From Bacteroidota bacterium (lineage in GTDB: Bacteria; Bacteroidota; Bacteroidia; Flavobacteriales_D; Crocinitomicaceae): 64,000 nt of DNA. Of the stretch, positions 9,295 to 17,955 are shown piece after piece. A program made the translations under genes and the position numbers. Within the stretch, counting starts at the first letter, position 1. Each line of letters starts with the position of its first letter. The notes beneath the pieces are model-generated. The model ran no database searches. It was not told the DNA's origin and was given only the letters and a program-made list of their open reading frames with translations. The DNA lies in the NCBI GenBank assembly GCA_024280295.1, contig JAJRQK010000016.1, forward strand, positions 25,369-89,368. Direction: 5' to 3'.

Positions 9295-12222
9295 ATGAAA
9301 AATTTACTAACGGCAATTGGAGCGATATTCGTTTCTGGATTGCTCTTCGCACAGACTTCAAATCATCGACCTGGCAACCCTGCCGATGGAGCAGGACAAA
9401 GTCTTTCATCTGGTGATAGAAACACAATGGTTGGTGATTCCGCTGGATTTAATACAAATACGGGTTCTCACAATATTATGATTGGTCATAATGCTGGAAT
9501 TAGTAATACATCTGGTAGAGCAAATGTTTTCATCGGAACCGCGGCAGGCGCGAATCATGTTAATGATCATTACAACATCGCTATTGGTTTTAAAGCACTT
9601 GGAGGGAACCCATATTATAGTAACGGTTCTGGAATTACAGATGGTGACACAGGTCCAAGAACTTTTGGAGCCACTGGTGATGAGAATATTGCAATTGGAT
9701 ATCGTGCGGCGGAGGATATTACATCTGGAACAGATAATGTAATTATTGGAGATGAAGCAGGCAGAAGTATGACAACCGGAATAGATAACGTTGTCATTGG
9801 GAAAGATGCAGGGCGTGCTATGTTAGGAGCGGATGACAATACTTTTATTGGAAATGCTGCGGGTTTCTCTTATACTGATGGTACTGGCGGTGGCGATAAT
9901 GTATTTGTTGGAAATGAAGCAGGATATAATTCTTCAACATCAGCGGAGAATGTTTTTATTGGAAATACTGCGGGTAGGTTTAATACCACAGGAAGTAAGA
10001 ATACATTTGTAGGAAATGAAGCTGGATATGATACAAATACAGGTTCTAATAATGTGTTTATTGGTGATTCAACTGGACTTGATAACGGCGCGGGGATTGG
10101 TAATACATTTGTTGGGCAAGCAGCAGGTCCAAGAAATGAACACGCTGATTACAATACATTCATGGGCTATCAAGCTGGGTTTAGAACCAATGTAAGTAAT
10201 GGAACAACTAACGCATCTAGGAATACAATGTTAGGCGCAAAGGCAGGATGGAGAAATGAAGAAGGTTCAGATAACTTAGTGATAGGTTATGGTGCGGATT
10301 TTTCTACCAGTTTAAGTGATGGTTCTGATTTTATGACAATTATTGGAACTGGAGCATTGGGAACAGTTGGTGCTATTGATGAAAACTATGGGGTCGTTAT
10401 TGGTGGAGGAGCTATCGGACGAGGGAGTTACAATGTTGCAGTTGGGGGTCTAATTACGGAAGTAAATGATTATTCAGTTGGAATTGGATACCAAGTAGGT
10501 GTTTCAGCAATTCGATCGATAGCAATCGGTTCAAATAGCGCAGCGAATTATACTTATGCTGCTGCTCTAGGATCTGGTGCAATAGTTGACACGACTAACG
10601 GATTTGTTGTTGGTGGAATTACAGCAATTGACAGAATGACGTTGGGAATTGGCACAACAAAACCAAACCAAAAATCATCAATTGATCTTGCAGAGACAGA
10701 TCATGGCTTTTTAATTAATCGATTGACAGATCCTCAAGAAACTTCTCTATCTGCTTTGATTGGAACAACTGAGGAGGGGATGATGATATACAATACAACT
10801 GATGATCAAGTTAAAGTTTGGGATGGAACACAATGGCTTTCTTCGGGTGAGCAAGATTTGGCTTTGGCTGGAAATAATCTAACAATTACCAATAATGCGT
10901 CACCAACTACAATTGATTTATCAAGCTACCTAGATAATACAGATGCACAAGATTTGTCCTTAGCAGGAAACACACTGTCATTGACAAATGATGCAACTCC
11001 AGTTGATCTTTCTGCTTATTTGGACAATACGAATACCCAGTTAAATGAAGCGCAAGTTGATGCATTTGTCGCTAACAATGGATATTTGACTTCGTTTACA
11101 GAAGTAGATGGAAGTATTACGAATGAAATTCAGGATTTATCGATCGCTGGAAATACACTTTCACTTTCGAGTGATGCAACTCCAGTTGATCTTTCTGCTT
11201 ATTTGGACAATACGGATACCCAGTTAAATGAAGCGCAAGTTGATGCATTTGTCGCTAACAATGGATATTTGACTTCGTTTACAGAAGTAGATGGAAGTAT
11301 TACAAATGAAATTCAGGATTTATCTATCGCTGGAAATACACTTTCGCTTTCGAGTGATGCAACTCCAGTTGATCTTTCTGGATATCTTGATAATACAGAT
11401 GCACAGGATTTGTCAATTGCTGGAAATACATTATCTCTTACAAATGATGGAACAACTGTAGATTTATCAGGTTTCTTGGATAACACAGACGCGCAGGATT
11501 TATCACTTGCCGGAAACACACTTTCATTAACGAATGATGGAACTACAGTTGATCTTTCGGGGTATGTCAATACAGATGCGCAAAATTTGTCATTAACGGG
11601 TACGACACTGAATATTGATAATGGAACTGGAGTTGATTTAACTTCTATTATCACTAATACGGATGACCAGTTCTTATCATTGGTAGGGACAAGTCTTTCT
11701 ATAGAAGATGCAAATACTGTTGATTTATCTGTTTTTCTCGATAATACAGATCAGCAAAACTTGACAGCGGCAACGTTAACTGGGAATATCCTACAAATCG
11801 ATATCCAAAATGGATCATCAGTATCTGTGGATTTAAGTCCAATGCTTGCAAGTATTGAAGCTCAACTAGCAGATCATGAAACAAGAATAATAGAATTAGA
11901 AAATTGTGCATGTGATTCATTAGCTGGATTGTGGAACAATGGAGGTAACACTGAAACAGAAACAGGTATTCTTTACCAGAACATTCCGAATCCTTTCAAT
12001 AACACTTCTTCGATTAAGTATTACATTCCTTCATGGGCAACGTCTGCAAATATTGTAATTAGTAACTCAATGGGACAGGTGATTTCAAATAATGAATTGA
12101 AGGAAACTGGAGCATACGGAAAGCTTTTCATTAACGCGGAAGGATTGAGTGCAGGAGCTTATTACTATACTCTGTACATCAATCAAACGGGAGTTGATAC
12201 CAGAACAATGGTGGTAGAGTAA
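9295..12222 (+). CDS. YadA-head-like repeat surface protein with T9SS type A sorting domain
   Basis: This is a 975-residue predicted surface protein. A signal peptide (MKNLLTAIGAIFVSGLLFAQ) is followed by roughly 350 residues of short repeats with the consensus N-x-(F/V/M)-(I/V)-G-x-x-A-G, as in the left-handed beta-roll head of YadA-type trimeric adhesins. A linker then holds 'GFLINRLTDPQ', as in Bacteroidota tail-fibre-like proteins. Residues about 515-840 are a second repeat region ('QDLSLAGNTLSLTND', 'VDLSAYLDNTD'). A short coiled coil follows ('LASIEAQLADHETRIIELENC'; written here as its key segment, near 845-870). The final ~85 residues are a type A sorting domain ('NIPNPFNNTSSIKYYIP'). 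There is no YadA anchor barrel. A trimeric fibre attached through T9SS is my inference; phage tail-fibre ancestry of the repeats is possible. Confidence 0.85.
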   Translation: MKNLLTAIGAIFVSGLLFAQTSNHRPGNPADGAGQSLSSGDRNTMVGDSAGFNTNTGSHNIMIGHNAGISNTSGRANVFIGTAAGANHVNDHYNIAIGFKALGGNPYYSNGSGITDGDTGPRTFGATGDENIAIGYRAAEDITSGTDNVIIGDEAGRSMTTGIDNVVIGKDAGRAMLGADDNTFIGNAAGFSYTDGTGGGDNVFVGNEAGYNSSTSAENVFIGNTAGRFNTTGSKNTFVGNEAGYDTNTGSNNVFIGDSTGLDNGAGIGNTFVGQAAGPRNEHADYNTFMGYQAGFRTNVSNGTTNASRNTMLGAKAGWRNEEGSDNLVIGYGADFSTSLSDGSDFMTIIGTGALGTVGAIDENYGVVIGGGAIGRGSYNVAVGGLITEVNDYSVGIGYQVGVSAIRSIAIGSNSAANYTYAAALGSGAIVDTTNGFVVGGITAIDRMTLGIGTTKPNQKSSIDLAETDHGFLINRLTDPQETSLSALIGTTEEGMMIYNTTDDQVKVWDGTQWLSSGEQDLALAGNNLTITNNASPTTIDLSSYLDNTDAQDLSLAGNTLSLTNDATPVDLSAYLDNTNTQLNEAQVDAFVANNGYLTSFTEVDGSITNEIQDLSIAGNTLSLSSDATPVDLSAYLDNTDTQLNEAQVDAFVANNGYLTSFTEVDGSITNEIQDLSIAGNTLSLSSDATPVDLSGYLDNTDAQDLSIAGNTLSLTNDGTTVDLSGFLDNTDAQDLSLAGNTLSLTNDGTTVDLSGYVNTDAQNLSLTGTTLNIDNGTGVDLTSIITNTDDQFLSLVGTSLSIEDANTVDLSVFLDNTDQQNLTAATLTGNILQIDIQNGSSVSVDLSPMLASIEAQLADHETRIIELENCACDSLAGLWNNGGNTETETGILYQNIPNPFNNTSSIKYYIPSWATSANIVISNSMGQVISNNELKETGAYGKLFINAEGLSAGAYYYTLYINQTGVDTRTMVVE
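10990..11380 (+). repeat. In-gene 183-bp tandem duplication
   Basis: Two adjacent 183-nt units (10990-11172 and 11173-11355) encode 61 residues each and differ at only four positions by my count, three of them silent. A third copy starts at 11356 and matches for about 25 nt before diverging into the older, degenerate 'DLSLAGNTLSL' repeats. The near-identity points to a recent duplication inside the gene. Confidence 0.9.
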
Positions 12223-12241
12223 CGAAAATAATTAAGGTATT

Positions 12242-12280
12242 AAATCCAGAATGAGTGAATGCTCGTTTTGGATTTTATTT
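12242..12280 (+). terminator. Intrinsic terminator after the YadA-like gene
   Basis: A 14-bp stem with two G-U pairs (12242-12255 with 12262-12275) and a 6-nt loop is followed by a T-rich stretch (TATTTAT). It starts 20 nt past the stop codon. The rest of the 210-nt gap to the convergent OmpA-family gene shows no gene. Confidence 0.65.
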
Positions 12281-12432
12281 ATAACTCAAGTTTCGTTAAA
12301 AAAAACGATTGTGACACGTTACTCGTGTATATAGAATAATCAATCCAGACTCTTCTGTTTTTTGAGGCGTGATATGATTGATTAGTTCATTTCCCTCCAT
12401 AAAAATTCAGTCTCTCCTCTAATTTTGGATAA

Positions 12433-14502
12433 TTAAAAGGACAATACCCTAAACTCCGTTCGTCGATTCATTTGATGTTGTTCTGGACTGCAATTCACTC
12501 CATTTTTACAGCCATTTACTAATTCTGTTTCTCCATAGCCGTTAAATTCTAGTCTTCCTGCATCAATACCATTCTTACTTAAGTAATCTACGACCGCTTT
12601 TGCACGTTGATCAGAAAGTGTCATGTTGTATGAATCCGACCCTTGTGCATCAGTATGTCCACCCAATTCAATTCGAAGCGTTGGAACATCTGTCATCAGT
12701 TTTATCAATCGATTTAATTCTGCCGTCGATTCTGGTCGCAATGTTGCTTTACTTAGATCAAAGAAAATATTTCGAAGAACGATTTTGTTTCCAACTGATA
12801 ACATCTTCAATTTTACATTTTTCTCAACTTCTTGGAATGCGGCAGTTGCAGGAATATCGAAATTCTCTGAATGAAACAAATAGCCCTCTTTTTTGACTGC
12901 GATCCCATAATTTTTACCTGCAGGAAGAGAAACGAGATACTTGCCTGTTTTACTGTTCGATTTAAACGTCGCGATAACTTTATTGGCATCATTGTCGACA
13001 ATTTCGATCTCTGCTTCGAGTTTTTCATCTGTGAGGAAATCTGAAATCGTTCCTTTCAAGATTGTTAATTGTGCTTCTTTGACTTCAATTGTTGGAGCGA
13101 TTACAACTTCTTGAACTGGAGCGGCAACACTTGCAAGGAGAACATCTTCAGTATTCAATAGCATTGGTTTTTCGGGTCCGAGGAATGTAATTATATAGAG
13201 ATCACGGAGACCCTTTGTATCAGCGTTCATTGATGTGTAATAGCCATGTCTTCCACTTGCTGAAATCACAAAGAAAATGTCGTCATCAGCTGTATTTACT
13301 GGATAGCCTAAGTTTTGTGGATCACTCCAGGTCTTCATTTTTTCATCATAAATCGACTTGAATATGTCATAACCACCCATAGACGAGTGTCCCATAGAGC
13401 TGAAGTAAAGCGTCTTGCCATCTGGATGCATAAATACAGCTTCCTCTTCATATTTAGTATTAATGACATTCCCTAGACTAACGGATTTACCCCATTTTCC
13501 TTTTTCATCGAGATGTGAAACGTAAATGTCGTGTTCACCAAGCCCGCCAGGTTTGTCTGAAACGAAATAGATTGACCTTCCATCTGGAGCATAAGCCGCA
13601 GATGATTCGTGATAGTCTGTGTTGATGTTTTTCCCAAATGACTCTGGCTTCGACCAAATATCCCCTGTTAAAGTTGACTCGAACAAGTCGCCCCCGTTTT
13701 TCTTTCCTAAGTAGATAATGAAACGTTGGCCATCTGCTGAAATTCCTGAATTTGCGTCGTGATTAGATGTGTTAACCGGTTCACCTACATTCTTTGCTTC
13801 ACCCCAATTTCCATTCTCGTCTTTATAAGAGATGTAGATGTCCTCAAAATTCTCATTCAAGTTTTCGTCAATTTTCCCTCCTGTTGAGTTTGGTCTCCTT
13901 GCTGTAAAAACAATCACAGACTCATCCGCTGAAATGGATGCACCATACTCATTGTATTCAGAATTTAGACTGCTTCCAAGATTGTCAACAAAAACGCGGA
14001 CTGGTTCTTTAACCAATTTTTTAGCGTTATCGCATTGTTTCATTTTCAATCGAATTTCTTCCAATGCATAAGTATCTGATTGAACAATGCGTTGGTATTT
14101 ACTATAAGCAGTTATTGCCTTGTTGAATTGATTATCTAGATGATAGGCTCTTCCTAGATGATAGTTTAAATCCTTAGGTGCTGAAGTTGAATTTAACTCA
14201 ACGGATTTTTCCAAAAACGAAAGTGCTTTGTATTTGTACATTGAAGTAAGATAGCATACACCAAGTTTATAGTTTAAACCAGAATTATTTGGATTGAATT
14301 TTTGTGCTTTTTCGTAAAATGGAATCGCATCTTTGTAGTGAATAGGTCCCATTTCAAAGTAATCATTACCTTCCTTGAGTTCTTTTTTGGCTTCTTTAAG
14401 GCCGTCTTTTTTATCGCCAAATGCACTCTTATCAAATGGTACATCTTGTGCAAGTGCATGTCCCGTGAAAATAATTACTAATATGAATAGAATATTTTTC
14501 AT
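12433..14502 (-). CDS. PorE-like TPR/beta-propeller/CRD/OmpA-C envelope protein
   Basis: This 689-residue exported protein has the architecture known for PorE, a T9SS-associated envelope protein. After a signal peptide (MKNILFILVIIFTGHALAQ) come TPR motifs (about 25-150), a PD40/WD40-like beta-propeller (about 185-430; 'DESVIVFTARRPNSTGG', 'DGRSIYFVSDKPGG', 'DGKTLYFSSMG'), a carboxypeptidase-regulatory-like beta-sandwich (about 475-555), and an OmpA-C peptidoglycan-binding domain ('NIFFDLSKATLRPES', 'GHTDAQGSDSYNMTLSDQRAKAV', shown in part). P. gingivalis PorE is a lipoprotein, whereas this signal peptide ends in AQ-D with no lipobox cysteine. It could therefore be a paralogue rather than PorE itself. 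Second gene of an operon with the TPR protein, 42 nt apart. Confidence 0.82.
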   Translation of the reverse strand: MKNILFILVIIFTGHALAQDVPFDKSAFGDKKDGLKEAKKELKEGNDYFEMGPIHYKDAIPFYEKAQKFNPNNSGLNYKLGVCYLTSMYKYKALSFLEKSVELNSTSAPKDLNYHLGRAYHLDNQFNKAITAYSKYQRIVQSDTYALEEIRLKMKQCDNAKKLVKEPVRVFVDNLGSSLNSEYNEYGASISADESVIVFTARRPNSTGGKIDENLNENFEDIYISYKDENGNWGEAKNVGEPVNTSNHDANSGISADGQRFIIYLGKKNGGDLFESTLTGDIWSKPESFGKNINTDYHESSAAYAPDGRSIYFVSDKPGGLGEHDIYVSHLDEKGKWGKSVSLGNVINTKYEEEAVFMHPDGKTLYFSSMGHSSMGGYDIFKSIYDEKMKTWSDPQNLGYPVNTADDDIFFVISASGRHGYYTSMNADTKGLRDLYIITFLGPEKPMLLNTEDVLLASVAAPVQEVVIAPTIEVKEAQLTILKGTISDFLTDEKLEAEIEIVDNDANKVIATFKSNSKTGKYLVSLPAGKNYGIAVKKEGYLFHSENFDIPATAAFQEVEKNVKLKMLSVGNKIVLRNIFFDLSKATLRPESTAELNRLIKLMTDVPTLRIELGGHTDAQGSDSYNMTLSDQRAKAVVDYLSKNGIDAGRLEFNGYGETELVNGCKNGVNCSPEQHQMNRRTEFRVLSF

Positions 14503-14544
14503 TGTTTTAATGTCTATTGTGTTCAAGTCTACTTGTCTTACTGT

Positions 14545-15600
14545 CTAATTACAATTTCCAATATGTTGTTCTGCTGATTTCACGCCAAGCTCGATCGCCT
14601 TATTCCAATCGGAGCATGCACCATTGTCGTCTCTGAGCAATTCTTTTGCATTTCCACGATTCAGATAAGCAAACCCATAATTTGAGTTCAACTCAATCGC
14701 TTTTGTGCAATCTGTTAAACATCCATCATAATCTTCAAGTCTGAACTTGGCAGCTCCTCTGTTGTTGTATGAAAATGAATAGTCGTCTTTCAGATTAATT
14801 GCCTTTGTAAAGTCAGCAGAAGCACCCTTGAAATCGCCGTTGTCGTATTTCGCTGACCCACGATTGTTGTATGCCATATAATTTTCACCGTCCAGGTTTA
14901 TTGCTATCGAGTAGGATTTAATTGCTCCTTTTAAGTCTCCCGATCGACGCAGCGCACTTCCCAAATTATTATGTGCGAAAACCAGTGAATTATCAATCAT
15001 TAATGCTCTTCGATAATCACTTATAGCACCGCCGTAATCTTCTAACTGTCGTTTTGCACTGGCTCTGTCATTGTAGGCATGAGCATGCATTTTATTATTG
15101 TCAATTGCTTTAGAATAACTGTCAATTGCCTTTTGATAATCACCGTGACCAAAATGAATTACTCCCAAGTAGTAATAAGGTTTATCATTAGATGGGTCAG
15201 CTGATATGGCGGAGTTAAAATCACCTTCTGCTTTGTCTTCACTGCCTAACTCCATGTAGCATCGAGCTCTTAAGAAATATGCAGTCTTTTTATTCTCTGT
15301 ATCGTTAAGAGATGTATTGTAATCACTTATTGCTTCGCTGTATTTTTTAAGTTCCATATAGGCCGATCCTCTATTGAGGTATGCGCTATAGAATCCGTCC
15401 CGCAGTCTAATAGCTTCAGTGAAATCCGACACTGCACCTTCGAAATTAGTTAATTTAAATTTTTCAACTCCGCTGTTATAAAGCTTCCCAGCTTCGAGAC
15501 TATCACTATTTAGAACAAGTGCTTGAATTGTATCTGCTTGTGCAAATGTTCTAGGAATAGATGCGCAAATGCAAATTGTAGCAATGATTATATATTTCAT
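14545..15600 (-). CDS. Exported tetratricopeptide-repeat protein
   Basis: A signal peptide (MKYIIIATICICASIPRTFA) is followed by almost nothing but TPR units, about nine of them, from residue 33 to the end. A typical unit reads 'AYNNRGSAKYDNGDFKGA' with the next helix 'ADFTKAINL'. The N-x-R-G-x-A-K pattern with acidic second helices resembles TPR proteins that act as protein-protein scaffolds. The 351-residue protein is probably periplasmic. It is transcribed ahead of the PorE-like gene, so a joint role in envelope or secretion-complex assembly is plausible but not shown by the sequence. Confidence 0.85.
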   Translation of the reverse strand: MKYIIIATICICASIPRTFAQADTIQALVLNSDSLEAGKLYNSGVEKFKLTNFEGAVSDFTEAIRLRDGFYSAYLNRGSAYMELKKYSEAISDYNTSLNDTENKKTAYFLRARCYMELGSEDKAEGDFNSAISADPSNDKPYYYLGVIHFGHGDYQKAIDSYSKAIDNNKMHAHAYNDRASAKRQLEDYGGAISDYRRALMIDNSLVFAHNNLGSALRRSGDLKGAIKSYSIAINLDGENYMAYNNRGSAKYDNGDFKGASADFTKAINLKDDYSFSYNNRGAAKFRLEDYDGCLTDCTKAIELNSNYGFAYLNRGNAKELLRDDNGACSDWNKAIELGVKSAEQHIGNCN

Positions 15601-15757
15601 AGAATAGAATATTTTCGGAGATGAAAATACAACTTTTTTTGTTCTTATAGTTTCAACCTAGTTGAATCTTTAAGGCATAGTCTAAAATAATTCTCATTTG
15701 GTTTTTTGAGGTAATAAATTTAACTTGCACAAAATTCTAACAAATAAAATTACTATT

Positions 15758-15982
15758 ATGAAAAAAGTATTAGCGGTTGCAGCATTTGCAGCATTTGGTT
15801 TAATGTCATGTAAGAAAGATTATACGTGTGAGTGTACAACAACATCTGCTGGTGTTTCATCAGGAACAACTTCAATTACGATTAATGATACGAAAAAGAA
15901 AGCAACTGAGGCTTGTGAAGGTTCTAGTTCGTCTTCTACAGTTTTTGGAGTTGTTATTGAATCAAGTTGTGCGATTAAATAA
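15758..15982 (+). CDS. Small predicted lipoprotein
   Basis: This 74-residue protein has a lipoprotein signal peptide ending in the lipobox GLMS-C (Cys18), followed by a Lys-Lys-Asp linker. The mature part has three further cysteines (two in 'YTCECTT', plus 'TEACEG' and 'ESSCAIK' to make four), Ser/Thr-rich stretches and no known domain. An upstream in-frame start 11 codons earlier would spoil the signal peptide, so I used the MKKVLA start. Monocistronic, with its own terminator. Function unknown. Confidence 0.75.
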   Translation: MKKVLAVAAFAAFGLMSCKKDYTCECTTTSAGVSSGTTSITINDTKKKATEACEGSSSSSTVFGVVIESSCAIK

Positions 15983-16001
15983 TTGGGTCATCTGAATACT
16001 G

Positions 16002-16036
16002 AAAAGGTCGTTTTTACTTTAAAACGACCTTTTTTT
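16002..16036 (+). terminator. Intrinsic terminator after the small lipoprotein gene
   Basis: A perfect stem AGGTCGTTTT/AAAACGACCT with a 6-nt loop (TACTTT) is followed by a run of six T after the stem. It starts about 20 nt past the stop codon. Confidence 0.9.
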
Positions 16037-16068
16037 GTTTGATGTATTTTGTTTTACGGGTATTGATT

Positions 16069-16650
16069 ATGGAAAGATTTATTTTTGATTTGGGTTTGGG
16101 TTGGACAATGAGTAAGGTGCTTCCCTATTTTGTGTTTTTGGTTTTGGGTCTGATTGTGATGGTGTTTATCCGAAAGTACGCGAAAAACCGAAAACTTCGG
16201 ATAGGCGCAATTGTCGTTAGTATTATTCCATTATCAGTATATTTTATGATTAACCCGATTTACGAAAGTGATTTCGCAAATGACTTTTCTTCTCATCAGC
16301 CATTGGCTAATATTTCTGAAGTGGATCATTTGACTATAATTGCTATTCCGAATTGCCAGTATTGTCGCGAAGCACTTGGTAGGCTGATGAAAATTCAGGA
16401 GCGTACATCTAGCGTTAAAATTGATTTTAAAGTATTAACAAGTGACTCGCTCACTCTTGCGCCATACATTGATGAGGCAAATGGGTTAATCAACGTTGTT
16501 AAGGAAGAAAATTTCGCTGAATTCGAGAAAGTTGCAGAAACTAGGTTTCCGACGTATGTTTACACGTCATCAAGTGAATCAAGGGTTTGGCATAACGATC
16601 AAATCGGAACACGTGCATTAGATTGGTTGGAAGAGCAATTAAACAAATGA
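16069..16650 (+). CDS. Membrane-anchored thioredoxin-like protein
   Basis: This is a 193-residue protein with two predicted N-terminal membrane segments (about 16-36 and 47-63) and a C-terminal domain of about 115 residues. That domain carries a CxxC redox motif in 'IPNCQYCREAL' and a cis-Pro-like 'TRFPTYVYT' in the position expected for a thioredoxin fold. It would act outside the cytoplasmic membrane in thiol reduction or oxidation; substrate unknown. ATG at 16042 is in frame, but the preceding terminator ends at 16036 and would leave no leader, so I chose 16069. Either start keeps the same domains. Confidence 0.7.
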   Translation: MERFIFDLGLGWTMSKVLPYFVFLVLGLIVMVFIRKYAKNRKLRIGAIVVSIIPLSVYFMINPIYESDFANDFSSHQPLANISEVDHLTIIAIPNCQYCREALGRLMKIQERTSSVKIDFKVLTSDSLTLAPYIDEANGLINVVKEENFAEFEKVAETRFPTYVYTSSSESRVWHNDQIGTRALDWLEEQLNK

Positions 16651-16656
16651 TTTCGT

Positions 16657-17166
16657 TTATACACTTTTAACGCAAGCGATGTATTTTCGGCGATCCCAAT
16701 AGATAATTATACTTTTGTTTGTGCTTTTTCTTAATTCAATTCCGGGAGTTCTAATTACTGTTTTAACTTTCTTTGAATCGAAATTATAGATTGCGTGATC
16801 TCGATAAATGAACCATTGATCGCACCAATCAACATTGTCCCCTAATCCAATTGGTTTCCCTGCTCCCATTACAAAACATAGGTTTTTACCTCCATTTATG
16901 ATGAAGGTGCCAACTGCTCCAGTCAATTTATGCTTGACTAAGAAAACAATATCTGTTTGATCATCATCATTGAAATCATCTTCAAAATAAAATGGATTCA
17001 CATCCGAGAGAAGCAAATAATTATCAAATAGTTCAGATCGCTCTAGTGCTTCTTGTGCCCAGGTTGGAATCCGTTCATAGGTGAGTGTGCTATCGGTTTG
17101 ACTGAGCCCCGTGGAACTGCAAATTAGCTGGGTAATTACTAGTGTTATTAAAATAATTCTCTCCAT
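16657..17166 (-). CDS. Hypothetical secreted protein
   Basis: The 169-residue protein has a signal peptide (MERIILITLVITQLICSS, cleavage near GLSQ). The mature part has a 'DDFNDDDQTDIVFLVK' segment like the calcium-loop D-x-N-x-D-x-x-x-D of FG-GAP/VCBS-type repeats, then 'INGGKNLCFVMGAGKP' and a tryptophan-rich 'VDWCDQWFIYRD'. I do not recognise the family. It is convergent with the thioredoxin-like gene, 6 nt between stop codons. Confidence 0.7.
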   Translation of the reverse strand: MERIILITLVITQLICSSTGLSQTDSTLTYERIPTWAQEALERSELFDNYLLLSDVNPFYFEDDFNDDDQTDIVFLVKHKLTGAVGTFIINGGKNLCFVMGAGKPIGLGDNVDWCDQWFIYRDHAIYNFDSKKVKTVIRTPGIELRKSTNKSIIIYWDRRKYIACVKSV

Positions 17167-17472
17167 ACTTCTTGATTTTTAGTGTTTGCCCAATGTCGGG
17201 AACCTTTATTCAAAATGTGATCAATAGTAGCTCAATGGAGGTGAAATTATACACGTCTAAAAAAACGAGATAAATATAGTGACTACATTCTCTTCGTTAA
17301 CTGGAGGGGAATCAATAACTATTTTTGGGACTGAGACAATTTAAAAGAATTAAGTTTCTGTTTTCGGGAGTTTTTCAAAGCTTTTTTGCTGAAAAAAAAC
17401 GAAGCTAATCCCTTCATAAAAAAGATGTAAACACAAGCTTGTGAAAAAAATGATCTTTTTTCCTTTCTCCCC
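17167..17472. other. Non-coding stretch upstream of the ribosomal cluster promoter
   Basis: The 306-nt stretch lies between divergent genes. I see no open frame worth calling. It is rich in A and T runs, and contains a 12-bp palindrome at 17432-17443 (listed separately). The A-tracts around 17392-17400 and 17444-17450 could act as an UP-like element for the strong promoter that follows, which is inference. Confidence 0.5.
17432..17443. promoter_or_regulatory. Perfect 12-bp palindrome upstream of the rpsL promoter
   Basis: CACAAGCTTGTG is a perfect inverted repeat followed by seven A residues, 29 nt before the -33 TTG of the rpsL promoter. It could be a dimeric-regulator operator or chance in AT-rich DNA. 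Confidence 0.35.
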
Positions 17473-17502
17473 TTGGATTATAAATTAAAACTCATATCTT
17501 TG
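17473..17502 (+). promoter_or_regulatory. Promoter of the str-S10-spc-alpha cluster
   Basis: A TTG at 17473-17475, a 19-nt spacer and TATCTTTG at 17495-17502 match the Bacteroidota sigma-A consensus (TTG, about 19 nt, TAnnTTTG) exactly. The start codon of rpsL is 59 nt further on, giving a leader of about 50 nt. Confidence 0.85.
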
Positions 17503-17506
17503 CACC

Positions 17507-17524
17507 CCCAAAAGAAGCTTTGGG
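17507..17524 (+). promoter_or_regulatory. 5'-leader hairpin before rpsL
   Basis: CCCAAA and TTTGGG pair around a 6-nt loop at the predicted extreme 5' end of the transcript. It could stabilise the mRNA or serve as a binding site for an r-protein. There is no U-tract. Confidence 0.45.
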
Positions 17525-17561
17525 TGAATTGTATATTAATTAAAGTAAACAAGTATTTTTT

Positions 17562-17936
17562 ATGCCAACTATCCAACAATTAGTTCGCAAAGGGAGAAAA
17601 GCGGTAGTCAAGAAGAGCAAGTCAGCAGCACTTGATTCTTGTCCTCAGCGTAAAGGAGTATGTGTGCGTGTGTACACCACTACACCTAAGAAGCCAAACT
17701 CGGCGATGCGTAAAGTTGCCAGAGTGCGACTAACAAACGGTAAGGAAGTTAATGCTTACATCGGTGGTGAAGGTCACAACCTACAAGAACACTCATTAGT
17801 ATTGGTCCGTGGAGGAAGAGTAAAAGATCTTCCAGGGGTGCGTTATCACATTGTTCGTGGTGCAGAAGATACTGCTGGAGTTGAAGGGCGTACTCAACGT
17901 CGTTCTAAGTACGGAACAAAACGACCTAAGAAGTAA
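17562..17936 (+). CDS. rpsL: Small-subunit ribosomal protein uS12
   Basis: uS12 sits at the decoding centre and monitors codon-anticodon pairing. The 124-residue protein is full length, with the family's '[13 protein letters not shown]' loop and '[13 protein letters not shown]' loop. The lysines linked to streptomycin response in E. coli uS12 are both wild type here (Lys43 and Lys88 counting Met). First gene of the cluster, 19 nt before rpsG. Confidence 0.98.
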   Translation: MPTIQQLVRKGRKAVVKKSKSAALDSCPQRKGVCVRVYTTTPKKPNSAMRKVARVRLTNGKEVNAYIGGEGHNLQEHSLVLVRGGRVKDLPGVRYHIVRGAEDTAGVEGRTQRRSKYGTKRPKK

Positions 17937-17955
17937 TCGATTAAAGAATTAAGAG

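Noticed and set aside
9295..12222. The repeat protein as part of a prophage tail-fibre module
   Set aside because: It has a signal peptide and a T9SS tail, and no other phage gene (capsid, portal, terminase, integrase) is nearby.
17167..17561. A tRNA or small structured RNA gene upstream of rpsL
   Set aside because: No cloverleaf, TTC-loop or CCA-like pattern is seen; only the palindrome and the leader hairpin.
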